A stretch of DNA of 39,751 bases from CAZUHN01 sp964620535 (lineage in GTDB: Bacteria; UBA8248): assembly GCA_964620535.1 (NCBI GenBank), contig CAZUHN010000053.1, forward strand, positions 1 through 39,751. Direction: 5' to 3'. A program made the translations under genes and the position numbers. This document shows positions 33,250 through 39,751 of the stretch, one piece after another. How positions within the stretch are numbered: the stretch's first letter is position 1; every line of letters starts with the position of its first letter. The notes under the pieces are model-generated. The model searched no databases, was not told the origin of the DNA, and worked only from the letters and a program-made list of their open reading frames with translations.

Positions 33250-34323
33250 GTGCGTAAGATCGGGGTGGCGGTCGTGGGCTCTGGCCGCATGGGCTCCAGA
33301 CGGGCGGATCTCTTGGCGGGCGCCGCCGAGGTCAAGTTTCTCGCTCTTTCGGACCTGGACCCGGAACGGGCCGAAAAATTGGCCGAAGCGGTTGGCGCCG
33401 ATTTTCACAGCGGGAACAATGAAGAAGTGATTTGCCATCCGGAGGTAGACGCCGTTGTCGTATCCACCTCCGAGTTTGCCCACGCGGATCCGGTTTGCAT
33501 GGCCCTGGAAAAAGGAAAGCCGGTCCTCGTTGAAAAGCCTCTCGCTCTTTCTCTTGAAGACGCCGAACGTATACTAGAGACGAAGCGAAAATATGGAGGG
33601 AGTCTCTACGTCGGATACACCCAGCGCCAACGCCGCCGGTTTTTGAACGCAAAAGAACAAATCCGGCAAGGAAAGCTTGGGCGCCTCCTCACCGCACGGA
33701 TGTCTCTATACAATCCGGTCACGAGCGGTGCGGAAATCTACAAACGCTCTCCCCATGCGAGCCCTGTCACGGATACCCTGACCTACATGGTGGACATCGC
33801 CCTTTGGTATTTCGAGGGCAGACGCCCGAAGCGCGTTTACGCGCAGGGGGGAGGGAAAATATTTCCGAACCAGCCGGCAGGAGTCGGCGATTGGGCCTGG
33901 GCCATCCTCTCGCTGGATGACGGGTCCACAATTAGCTTGGGCTGCTGCTGGATACTGCCTGAAAATTGGCCGGCGAACATTTGTTCGATCGGAATGGAAA
34001 TAATGGGTCAGAACGGCGCTATCATTATCGACGATTCGCACAAGGACGTTATCATGGCTTCGAAGGTGCCCACGCCGTCGGTCTATGCGCCTGGAGCCAA
34101 ATCCCATGTGGTTTACCTCGAGACCATGATGGCGGGCGATTGGGTTCTGGGGGAATTTTGGGGACCCATGCGGGACGAGACGCGCGTCTTCCTCGAGCAC
34201 GTTTCGACGGGCAAGGAAGTTACGCTTGCCACTGCCGAGGAAGCACGGACTACTCTCGAGATAACTCTCGCCATCGAGAAGAGCGCGGCGGAAAATCGGC
34301 CTGTCAATTTTCTTTTTCGATAA
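33250..34323 (+). CDS. Gfo/Idh/MocA-family oxidoreductase, copy 2
   Basis: A 357-aa paralogue of the preceding gene, collinear throughout: GVAVVGSGRMGSRRADLL, VVVSTSEFAHADPV, GKPVLVEKPLALSLEDAE, LYVGYTQRQRRRFLNAKEQI, DTLTYMVDIALWYFEG and RVYAQGGGKIFPNQPAGVGD. The GTG at 33250 is eight bases after copy 1 stops, so both are on one transcript. Shared blocks around the substrate pocket (YTQRxRRR, GD(Y/W)xWAI) show recent duplication or a heteromeric enzyme. The catalytic Lys of EKP is intact in both. The substrate is unknown. Confidence 0.9.
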   Translation: MRKIGVAVVGSGRMGSRRADLLAGAAEVKFLALSDLDPERAEKLAEAVGADFHSGNNEEVICHPEVDAVVVSTSEFAHADPVCMALEKGKPVLVEKPLALSLEDAERILETKRKYGGSLYVGYTQRQRRRFLNAKEQIRQGKLGRLLTARMSLYNPVTSGAEIYKRSPHASPVTDTLTYMVDIALWYFEGRRPKRVYAQGGGKIFPNQPAGVGDWAWAILSLDDGSTISLGCCWILPENWPANICSIGMEIMGQNGAIIIDDSHKDVIMASKVPTPSVYAPGAKSHVVYLETMMAGDWVLGEFWGPMRDETRVFLEHVSTGKEVTLATAEEARTTLEITLAIEKSAAENRPVNFLFR

Positions 34324-34381
34324 TTTTCCCGAGAAAGAAAATCGGCGTTCTCAAACGGCCCGCATAAAAAGGCGGGGGGAA

Positions 34382-34486
34382 GTGAAACCTTATATTAAGA
34401 TGCGCAAGAGGTGTATCTCGGAAGGCGTGCGCTACGAGATATCAGGGGATATCGATGTGGAGGGGGCGGGAGGAATTTTTCATTGA
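34382..34486 (+). CDS. Small ORF, 34 codons, unknown
   Basis: GTG at 34382 follows a G-rich ribosome-site-like tract (GGCGGGGGGA). The product begins VKPYIKMRKRCISEGVRYEI and ends in TGA at 34484-34486. A second short frame (EEFFIDPSRLELAQPREEE) overlaps its end and runs to 34541, so the two could be halves of one slightly longer, frameshifted gene. I do not recognise it. The rest of the 236-bp gap to the hydrolase stop shows nothing. Confidence 0.25.
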   Translation: MKPYIKMRKRCISEGVRYEISGDIDVEGAGGIFH

Positions 34487-34559
34487 TCCGTCTCGTCTTG
34501 AACTCGCACAGCCGCGTGAGGAGGAGGGGAGGGCGAGCTAGGCCGTCTGGCCATATTGC

Positions 34560-35366
34560 TTACGGTTCGTGACGGCCGATGAAGCCGAGGATTGCGGCGT
34601 TGAATTCCGCCGCCCTCGACAAATAGAAAAAATGTCCTCCTTCTTCAAATATCTTCAACTCCGCTCCGGGAATGGCGGCCGCGATCCGCTCCGAAAGATA
34701 AAGCGGTGTGCAGTTATCGTCCCTGGCGACGGCCACCAGAACGGGAACCCGGATTCGGCCGAGGCGGTTCAGTTGATCGTGCGCCATGATGCAATCGATG
34801 CGCTCCGCCGCCACCTCGATGGAGGGAGCGGAGCGGATCCGTTCGTCTTCTCCTTTTACGATGGACTCGTAGTTTTCGTTGAAGGATTTCGGCGAATGGA
34901 GAGTTATCGAAGAAAGCTTGGTGTATGCCTCGATTCCCAATTCGACGAGCACTTTTTTGCGCATGGTGAACTGCCGCTTGAAGAAATGATCGGCCTTCGC
35001 CCAAGAGCTGCAAACGGCAGCGCTTTGGACGCGGTCCGGATGGTCGATGCAAAGCGCCTGGATGATCGCGCCGCCCGTGGAACTTCCGACGAAGTGTCCC
35101 TTTTCGACGCCTATATCATCCATTATGGCGATCATGTCGCCCGCCATGTTGGGAACGGTATAGACGCCGAGCGGTTTTCCGCTTTTTCCCGTTCCCCGGT
35201 GGTCGTGGAGAACTACGGTTCCACGCCTCGTGAAGGCATCAATCTGGTTCTTCCAGGATGCGCGGAGGCCTGACAGGCCGCTGATGAAAAAAACGGGGAT
35301 GCTGCCTGCATCCGGATTCAACACCTCGTAATCGATATCTACACCGCCAGAGACCATATTGGGCAT
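34560..35366 (-). CDS. Alpha/beta hydrolase (RutD/enol-lactonase-like)
   Basis: A 268-aa single-domain alpha/beta hydrolase. The oxyanion region is FFISGLSGLRASW, followed by LHDHRGTGKSGKP. The nucleophile is Ser in FVGSSTGGAIIQA, the acid Asp lies in ARDDNCTP, and the catalytic His in EEGGHFFYLSR. Its overall layout resembles 3-oxoadipate enol-lactonases and RutD-type aminoacrylate hydrolases. GSSTGG instead of GHSxGG at the elbow is a less common variant. ATG at 35366 has GAAGGT nine bases upstream. It is transcribed away from the M20 dipeptidase gene across a 287-bp AT-rich region. Confidence 0.88.
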   Translation of the reverse strand: MPNMVSGGVDIDYEVLNPDAGSIPVFFISGLSGLRASWKNQIDAFTRRGTVVLHDHRGTGKSGKPLGVYTVPNMAGDMIAIMDDIGVEKGHFVGSSTGGAIIQALCIDHPDRVQSAAVCSSWAKADHFFKRQFTMRKKVLVELGIEAYTKLSSITLHSPKSFNENYESIVKGEDERIRSAPSIEVAAERIDCIMAHDQLNRLGRIRVPVLVAVARDDNCTPLYLSERIAAAIPGAELKIFEEGGHFFYLSRAAEFNAAILGFIGRHEP

Positions 35367-35413
35367 GGATACAGACCTTCATTAAGATGCCGGCCTTCAT
35401 CCGCCGGCTGCAA

Positions 35414-35430
35414 TTATTTGTTGCAAATAA
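35414..35430. promoter_or_regulatory. Perfect palindrome, candidate operator
   Basis: TTATTTG (35414-35420), three bases, then CAAATAA (35424-35430): a 17-bp site with perfect 7-bp arms. It lies in the AT-rich divergent region between the hydrolase and the M20 dipeptidase, 48 bases upstream of the hydrolase start. This is the size and place expected for a dimeric repressor operator. No regulator gene is adjacent. Confidence 0.4.
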
Positions 35431-35653
35431 AGAGAAGATGTTACATATATTCAGAATTATTATCACCACTTCAATTCAATTAAAAGCCGGTTTTCCCGGC
35501 GGAAATTGTTTTGTTGGATGCGGGATTCATTCGTTTTCTGGGCGGGGGATACGCTTGGAGTTCTATCTGATATGATCGCCTGTCCGTTCAAATTCCCGTA
35601 GTCGAATTAACGTCCCGAACGGATCGAAATGCATCAGGATGGAGAGATACCTA

Positions 35654-37012
35654 ATGGACAAAGCGTTTGAGTATATCGATCAAAATTTCGATCGGTTCGT
35701 GGATGAGCTTGCCGCGCTCGTACGCATTCCAAGTGTAAGCGCGCAAAAAAAAGGACTTGAAGATTGTGCGTGCCACCTCGTGTCTCGCATGAAGGAAATC
35801 GGACTTCACGCGGAGATTATGCCCATGGGAGGGAGCGATAATCCCCCGCTCGTCTACGGCCGCCTCGATCCTCCGGGCGCCAGGCGGACGCTGTTCATCT
35901 ACGGCCATTTAGACGTCCAGCCCCCCGAACCCCTCGAGGATTGGGACTCCCCGCCCTTTGAGCCTGAGATTCGGGACGGGAGGATGTTCGGGCGAGGTCC
36001 CGGAGATAACAAAGGCCAGATGTATTCTCATTTAAAAGCGATGGAAGCCTTGCAAACATCCGGAGGTGGCATTCCCGTGAACTTGCGGATCCTTCTCGAT
36101 CCCCAGGAGGAGATCGGAAGCCCCATGCTCGAATCTTTCGTCACATCCCATGCCGGCCTCTTCAAAGCCGACTACGGCTACAACGCCGACGGGGCGGCGG
36201 CTGACGGCAACATCCCCATTATTTCCTTCGGGAACCGGGGAACGTGCTACCTCGAACTGAACGTCAAAGCCGCGAAGCGGGACGCGCATTCAGGGCAATA
36301 CGGGGGTCCCTTGCCGAACGGTGCCTGGCGGCTCGTGGAATTTCTGGAGACGCTGCGCGACGAAAAAGGGCGGGCGGCCATCGAAGGTTTTTACGATGAA
36401 GTAGTCCCTCCGGACGAAATAGACAGCGCGGCCATGCGCGCCATTCCTTTTGATCCGCAGGACTGGCTCCAGGAAATGGAAATCGAGGAGATGGCGGGAC
36501 CGCCGGAGTTGACGTATTTCGACAAAATCATGTTCCAGCCCACGTTGAATATCTGCGGGTTGACCTCCGGCTACGGCGGACCGGGGACGAAGACCGTCAT
36601 CCCGTGCAGGGCCTCAGCCAAGATAGACATGCGTTTGGTGAAAAACCAGACTCCGCAAGAAATTTATGAAAAGTTCAAGGCGCATACCCATAAGCATGGG
36701 TTCGACGATATCGAGATTACCCGGTACATGGGGTATTACCCATCCAAAACTCCCTTGGATCATCCCATGAGCAAGACCGTCATTGCCGCCGTAGAAGAAG
36801 TCTTTGGAAAACGACCGCTCCTTTATCCCGTAACGGGTGGGTCGAATCCCAGCTACATTTTCAATGAACTGATCGGCATTCCGATGGTCAAGTGCACCTA
36901 CGCCAACTTCGATGAGGCGAACCACGCCCCCAATGAAAACCTGTCGCTCGATTTCTACCGCATGGGGATCAAGACAAGCGCGAAGGTGATACATGATCTT
37001 GCAAAGAATTGA
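35654..37012 (+). CDS. M20-family dipeptidase (PepV/CNDP-like)
   Basis: A metallo-dipeptidase of 452 aa. Metal and catalytic sites: YGHLDVQPPEPLEDWDSPPF (His and Asp), GRGPGDNKGQ (bridging Asp retained, DDKG in most relatives), LDPQEEIGSP (Glu pair) and CTYANFDEANHAPNENL (C-terminal His). The lid domain carries KRDAHSGQYGG. The DVQP...W.S.PF signature is characteristic of the carnosinase-like subgroup that cleaves dipeptides. Start chosen: ATG at 35654 with GGAG nine bases upstream. The ATG at 35639 has its AGG directly adjacent. The gene is intact and stands alone, divergent from the hydrolase. Confidence 0.92.
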   Translation: MDKAFEYIDQNFDRFVDELAALVRIPSVSAQKKGLEDCACHLVSRMKEIGLHAEIMPMGGSDNPPLVYGRLDPPGARRTLFIYGHLDVQPPEPLEDWDSPPFEPEIRDGRMFGRGPGDNKGQMYSHLKAMEALQTSGGGIPVNLRILLDPQEEIGSPMLESFVTSHAGLFKADYGYNADGAAADGNIPIISFGNRGTCYLELNVKAAKRDAHSGQYGGPLPNGAWRLVEFLETLRDEKGRAAIEGFYDEVVPPDEIDSAAMRAIPFDPQDWLQEMEIEEMAGPPELTYFDKIMFQPTLNICGLTSGYGGPGTKTVIPCRASAKIDMRLVKNQTPQEIYEKFKAHTHKHGFDDIEITRYMGYYPSKTPLDHPMSKTVIAAVEEVFGKRPLLYPVTGGSNPSYIFNELIGIPMVKCTYANFDEANHAPNENLSLDFYRMGIKTSAKVIHDLAKN

Positions 37013-37545
37013 GCACGAGCGGATGGGTGGAAAACGGGGATCCCGTAAAAGGAGCGAAAATGCGACCCCCGAAGACCCCCCCTGGGAGGAGCCTGAGGTG
37101 CTTTGTTGTCGGGAGCGAAACCGGGACCATTAGCACAGAAAAACCTTCTCATTGTGCCAGTTCAATAACTCCGCCACGCGGGCCTTTCGCGTGTGTTCGT
37201 GGGAAGTCGGAGCGTCTGGCCGGCAGGCGATTTGCCCGTTTATCCAGGTGCAGACGCTTGGTGGTGGGGATCATAATTTTTGTCTTAGAAACTATGACGC
37301 GCTCCAAGGTTGAGAAACTTTCCAACCCGGAAGCGCGTGCGTTTAGCGTGGAGGCGTCTTCTCGGCGGGTGCCGGGATTTCCCGGACATTGCCCAGCTCG
37401 GGGATGTCCGCCCCGAGACTATGAATTCGTTTTTATTAACTAACCGAACCCCAAAAGCAATAACCTGCCTTATATAATATGGTTCTCTGCCCCTTACTTT
37501 TCAGTCATATCAAATAAGGGCTACGCCCGTAACACATTGTTTATT
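37013..37545. other. Intergenic region with a hairpin, no clear gene
   Basis: About 530 bases. A stem-loop at 37397-37417 (CTCGGGG/CCCCGAG, 7-base loop) is followed about 13 bases on by GTTTTTATT on the plus strand, a poor terminator candidate for transcripts from 35654. A frame at 37294-37443 (49 codons, MTRSKVEKLSNPEARAF) has no family match. Near the tRNA, CAAATAA (37511-37517) and TTATTTG (37541-37547) flank GGGC-TAC-GCCC. Read on the minus strand this may end the tRNA transcript. Confidence 0.4.
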
Positions 37546-37621
37546 TGGTGCGCGTGGCAGGAGTCGAACCTGCGACCCCCTGCTCCGGAGGCAGGTGCTC
37601 TATCCTCTGAGCTACACGCGC
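37546..37621 (-). tRNA. tRNA-Arg, anticodon CCG
   Basis: A 76-nt cloverleaf on the minus strand. The acceptor stem GCGCGTG/CACGCGC has seven perfect pairs, followed by discriminator A and an encoded CCA. The D-arm is AGCTC...GAGC. The anticodon stem CCTGC/GCAGG holds the loop CTCCGGA (anticodon CCG), and the T-arm contains GGTTCGAA. It reads the Arg codon CGG. No rRNA or other tRNA is nearby. Confidence 0.96.
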
Positions 37622-37728
37622 ATAAATCTTCGGTACTTCGCGTTGGAAGCGCCCGGTCCCGTTTCCGGGGGCATCATTTCATGATCGGCCGGACAGTTCC
37701 AGAAGGTTTCACATGGCGCCCCTGACGG

Positions 37729-37968
37729 TCAAAGGGTGCCGTGCGTCCCGTCGCACATCGAGGCGTTTCCCGTGCGCTTGCAGCCGCAAAAGGAGTAGGA
37801 TTGTCCCGCCTTTACGTCCAGGATGATGGGGCGGAAATCGGTTCCTTTGTGCGAGCCGTCGCAAAAAGGCTGTTTCTTGCTGTCCCCGCACCGGCACCAG
37901 GCGACTTTCTCGTCTTTTCCCGCCTTCCAGATATAGGGAAATTTTTGTGCAATCGTAGGCTCCGGCAT
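37729..37968 (-). CDS. CDGSH iron-sulfur domain protein, two motifs
   Basis: A 79-aa protein with two tandem CDGSH-type [2Fe-2S] sites. The first is C25, C27, C36 and H40 (WCRCGDSKKQPFCDGSH). The second is C61, C63, C72 and H76 (CGCKRTGNASMCDGTH), with Thr replacing Ser in the last motif. The three-Cys-one-His coordination is that of mitoNEET relatives, and two-motif bacterial forms resemble the Miner2 type. They are thought to act in redox or cluster transfer. There is no transmembrane anchor, so it is probably cytoplasmic. ATG at 37968 follows AGAGG. Confidence 0.93.
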   Translation of the reverse strand: MPEPTIAQKFPYIWKAGKDEKVAWCRCGDSKKQPFCDGSHKGTDFRPIILDVKAGQSYSFCGCKRTGNASMCDGTHGTL

Positions 37969-38338
37969 GCAAACCTCTTCGGATGGTTATGCGAAGGCAT
38001 TAAGTCAAGTCATATAGATGTATTTTCAAGTACTGCCGACGCTTCTACCTCTATTTTACGTCGAATGCGGAGACTTGAAAAGATGGCCGATAAATACGAA
38101 CTGCCCCACGCTCTTGGATGTCGTGTGGAAAGGCGGGCGGAGAAGATGCATGTCCGCTCCGTTGCGCCCGGGCGGGGGATTTCCGGCCAAATTCCGGCGC
38201 ATGTTATTAGCGGCCGAATAAATTTGCTATCTTGGGGTTCGGGTCCGCGTGGAAACCGGGAAGAAAAAAGCCATTTCAACACGGTTTTTTTCATTCTTCT
38301 ATCCTTCTTACGTAAATTTTCCGGGAAAGGAGATTCGC
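37969..38338. other. Intergenic region, nothing recognised
   Basis: About 370 bases between the divergent CDGSH and RidA genes. The RidA frame is open back to 38249, but the upstream part is not family-like. No promoter boxes stand out, and both flanking genes must have promoters here. Confidence 0.35.
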
Positions 38339-39610
38339 ATGAAGCGCGTTATCCGGACGGACAAAGTTCCCCAGTCGCCCAAGCCTCAGTCCCAAGTGAT
38401 TTCCACCGACCACTTCATATTCCTCTCGGGACACCTTGCGACCGACTATGAAAGCGGCATCGCCCCGGAGGTTGCCGTGGATCCGAGCCTGCCCTATTGC
38501 GGTTCGCCGCCGATGGTCCGCCAGACCGGATACATGCTCCGCAACATGGGGGCCGTTCTGGAAGCCGCGGGGGCGGGATTCGAAAACTTGATCCGGATCG
38601 AACAGTTCATGGTCGGCAAGGATCAGTCTCCGTGGTATCCAATCGCGCGGCGGGCGGTAATGGATCCCCAGCACCCCACCAGCACCCGCGTGTGTGCGAA
38701 GGGCCTCGAGGTGCCGGACGCGATTATCGTGTGCGACGGAATCGCCATCAATCCAGATTCGGGATGGAAGAAGGAAACGCACGACATCGACTTCATCCCG
38801 AAGTCCATCACGGGTTATCCCGCGGCGCAATCTTATGGGCCTTTCGTTTTCGTTCCGGGAATGGTTCCCACGGATTTCAAGACCGGGATCGCCCCCGAGG
38901 CGAAGTCCGACTCGAACTTTTGGATTCATTCCCCCATCAAACAGCAAGCCGAGTTCATTCTCGGATCCAAAGCAAAATTGTACGGAGAGCTCGGGCTTTC
39001 TCTGCAGGATGTCGTGCAGGCGTCGGTGTACCTCACGCATATGGAGGATCTGCCGGGGCTGGATTACGTTTGGAGGCAGTTTTTCCCCGAAAATCCCCCG
39101 GCCCGCACGGTTTTTCCCTGTGACGGCCTTTCCGTCCTCGGCGCCCAAATCGAAGTCAGCACTTTCGCCTTGCGGCCGGGCGGCGGGCTTCCCCGGCGCA
39201 ACATCGTGGCGAAATCCATCCCCGCTCCGCTCTTCCACGAGCCCCACGCCGTAAAGGCGGGGCCTTACCTTTTCATTTCGGGTCAACTGGCGGCGGATGG
39301 GGGCGGGCTTGTGGAAGAGGCGTGGAGAAATCCGAAAATTCCCTGGTATACTTCTCCCATCAAATCCGAGGTGAAAAATATTCTGAAAAATGTGGAAGCC
39401 ATTTGCGAAGAGGCCGGGGGTTCGCTGTCGGATGTGGTGCGGAGCCAATCCGTATTCCTGGATATGAAAGACCTCCATCCCGCATTTGAGGTATGGGGGG
39501 AGGCGTTCCCGGCTGATCCGCCGACCAACATGAGCGCCGAGGTGAGCGGCCCCATGCCGGTTCCCGGATGCAGAAGCATTTGGTCCCTCGCCGCTTATAT
39601 CCCTGAGTAG
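38339..39610 (+). CDS. Three-domain RidA (YjgF/YER057c/UK114) protein
   Basis: A 423-aa protein made of three consecutive RidA-like domains, each about 125 residues: roughly 15-138 (DHFIFLSGHLATDYESGIAP), 160-278 (YGPFVFVPGMVPTDFKTGIA) and 300-421 (AGPYLFISGQLAAD). Single-domain RidA forms trimers and hydrolyses reactive 2-aminoacrylate and other enamine/imine intermediates released by PLP enzymes. The key substrate-carboxylate arginine (R105 of RidA) is matched by R117 in domain 1 and R256 in domain 2, but by N397 in domain 3. The fusion may therefore fold as an intramolecular pseudo-trimer with unequal sites. Start chosen: ATG at 38339, seven bases after AAAGGAG. The frame is open and clean throughout. 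Confidence 0.88.
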   Translation: MKRVIRTDKVPQSPKPQSQVISTDHFIFLSGHLATDYESGIAPEVAVDPSLPYCGSPPMVRQTGYMLRNMGAVLEAAGAGFENLIRIEQFMVGKDQSPWYPIARRAVMDPQHPTSTRVCAKGLEVPDAIIVCDGIAINPDSGWKKETHDIDFIPKSITGYPAAQSYGPFVFVPGMVPTDFKTGIAPEAKSDSNFWIHSPIKQQAEFILGSKAKLYGELGLSLQDVVQASVYLTHMEDLPGLDYVWRQFFPENPPARTVFPCDGLSVLGAQIEVSTFALRPGGGLPRRNIVAKSIPAPLFHEPHAVKAGPYLFISGQLAADGGGLVEEAWRNPKIPWYTSPIKSEVKNILKNVEAICEEAGGSLSDVVRSQSVFLDMKDLHPAFEVWGEAFPADPPTNMSAEVSGPMPVPGCRSIWSLAAYIPE

Positions 39611-39709
39611 AAGTTCAAAGGACGCTTCGTGCGGGACGGGGGGACACATGCCGCCCCAGCCGGATATTCCAGGTGCGCTTGTTTATGGAAAGAGCGGGAA
39701 GAGATATTA

Positions 39710-39751
39710 AGATCGGAAGAGCGCGTCCTGCCTTATTCGTGTGTCATCGTG
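39710..39751. other. Probable sequencing-adapter sequence at the contig end
   Basis: Bases 39710-39723 (AGATCGGAAGAGCG) are identical to the first 14 bases of the Illumina TruSeq adapter. The following 28 bases look like low-quality read-through. They are probably not genomic. The real sequence ends at about 39709, about 100 bases after the RidA stop. Confidence 0.85.

Noticed and set aside
37537..37725. Open frame containing CAWQESNLRPPAPEAGALS
   Set aside because: This is the well-known false protein translated across the antisense of a tRNA gene (tRNA-Arg at 37546-37621).
38291..39649. 452-codon minus-strand open frame
   Set aside because: Antisense shadow of the three-domain RidA gene, with no motifs.
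1..39751. CRISPR array, prophage or intact insertion sequence
   Set aside because: No regularly spaced repeats, phage structural genes, integrase or full transposase were seen.

Overview
The window is a GC-rich piece of a bacterial chromosome, almost certainly one whole metagenomic or draft contig: its last ~40 bases begin with an exact 14-base match to the Illumina TruSeq adapter. Shine-Dalgarno starts with frequent GTG/TTG, a seven-gene Mrp antiporter, a homodimeric-type pyruvate dehydrogenase E1 and a two-subunit 2-oxoacid:ferredoxin oxidoreductase point to a Gram-negative-type, respiring, peptide- or amino-acid-using heterotroph. I cannot place it to phylum from sequence alone. I see no phage, intact insertion sequence or CRISPR array.

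Layout. 1-1157: a possible gene fragment running off the left edge and an alpha/beta hydrolase with a frameshift in a C8 tract. 1239-6952: complete mrpABCDEFG operon on the minus strand, with a TTG start for mrpA. 7148-9545: a zone of decayed genes (metallo-beta-lactamase, CoxE-like VWA fragment, FMN reductase) around an intact queuosine-precursor transporter (yhhQ). 9700-15074: D-threonine aldolase/D-serine dehydratase-like enzyme, divergent threonine synthase-like enzyme, an orphan CoxS-type 2Fe-2S subunit, a VOC protein and an acyl-CoA synthetase. 15123-16595: broken cupin, cold shock protein, broken msrB. 16730-21780: M20 peptidase, a cytochrome c/GGDEF chimeric pseudogene, and two tandem allantoate/N-carbamoyl amino acid amidohydrolase paralogues. 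22002-23035: a small ORF with a 16-bp direct repeat and a broken VTT/TVP38 membrane protein gene. 23192-30744: aceE-aceF (minus) back to back with korA-korB (plus). 30952-34323: zinc alcohol dehydrogenase divergent from two tandem Gfo/Idh/MocA oxidoreductases. 34560-39610: alpha/beta hydrolase, M20 dipeptidase, tRNA-Arg(CCG), a dual-CDGSH iron-sulfur protein and a three-domain RidA protein.

How it fits together. Many genes handle amide, peptide, carbamoyl or imine chemistry (two M20 peptidases, two AllC-like enzymes, two PLP enzymes, triple RidA), feeding 2-oxoacids to the two alternative decarboxylation systems. The most unusual intact gene is the triple-RidA fusion. The most unusual regional property is the density of broken genes: at least seven loci carry frameshifts, internal stops or truncations while the long central-metabolism genes are clean. 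That means either active gene decay or local assembly error, and read mapping would separate the two.
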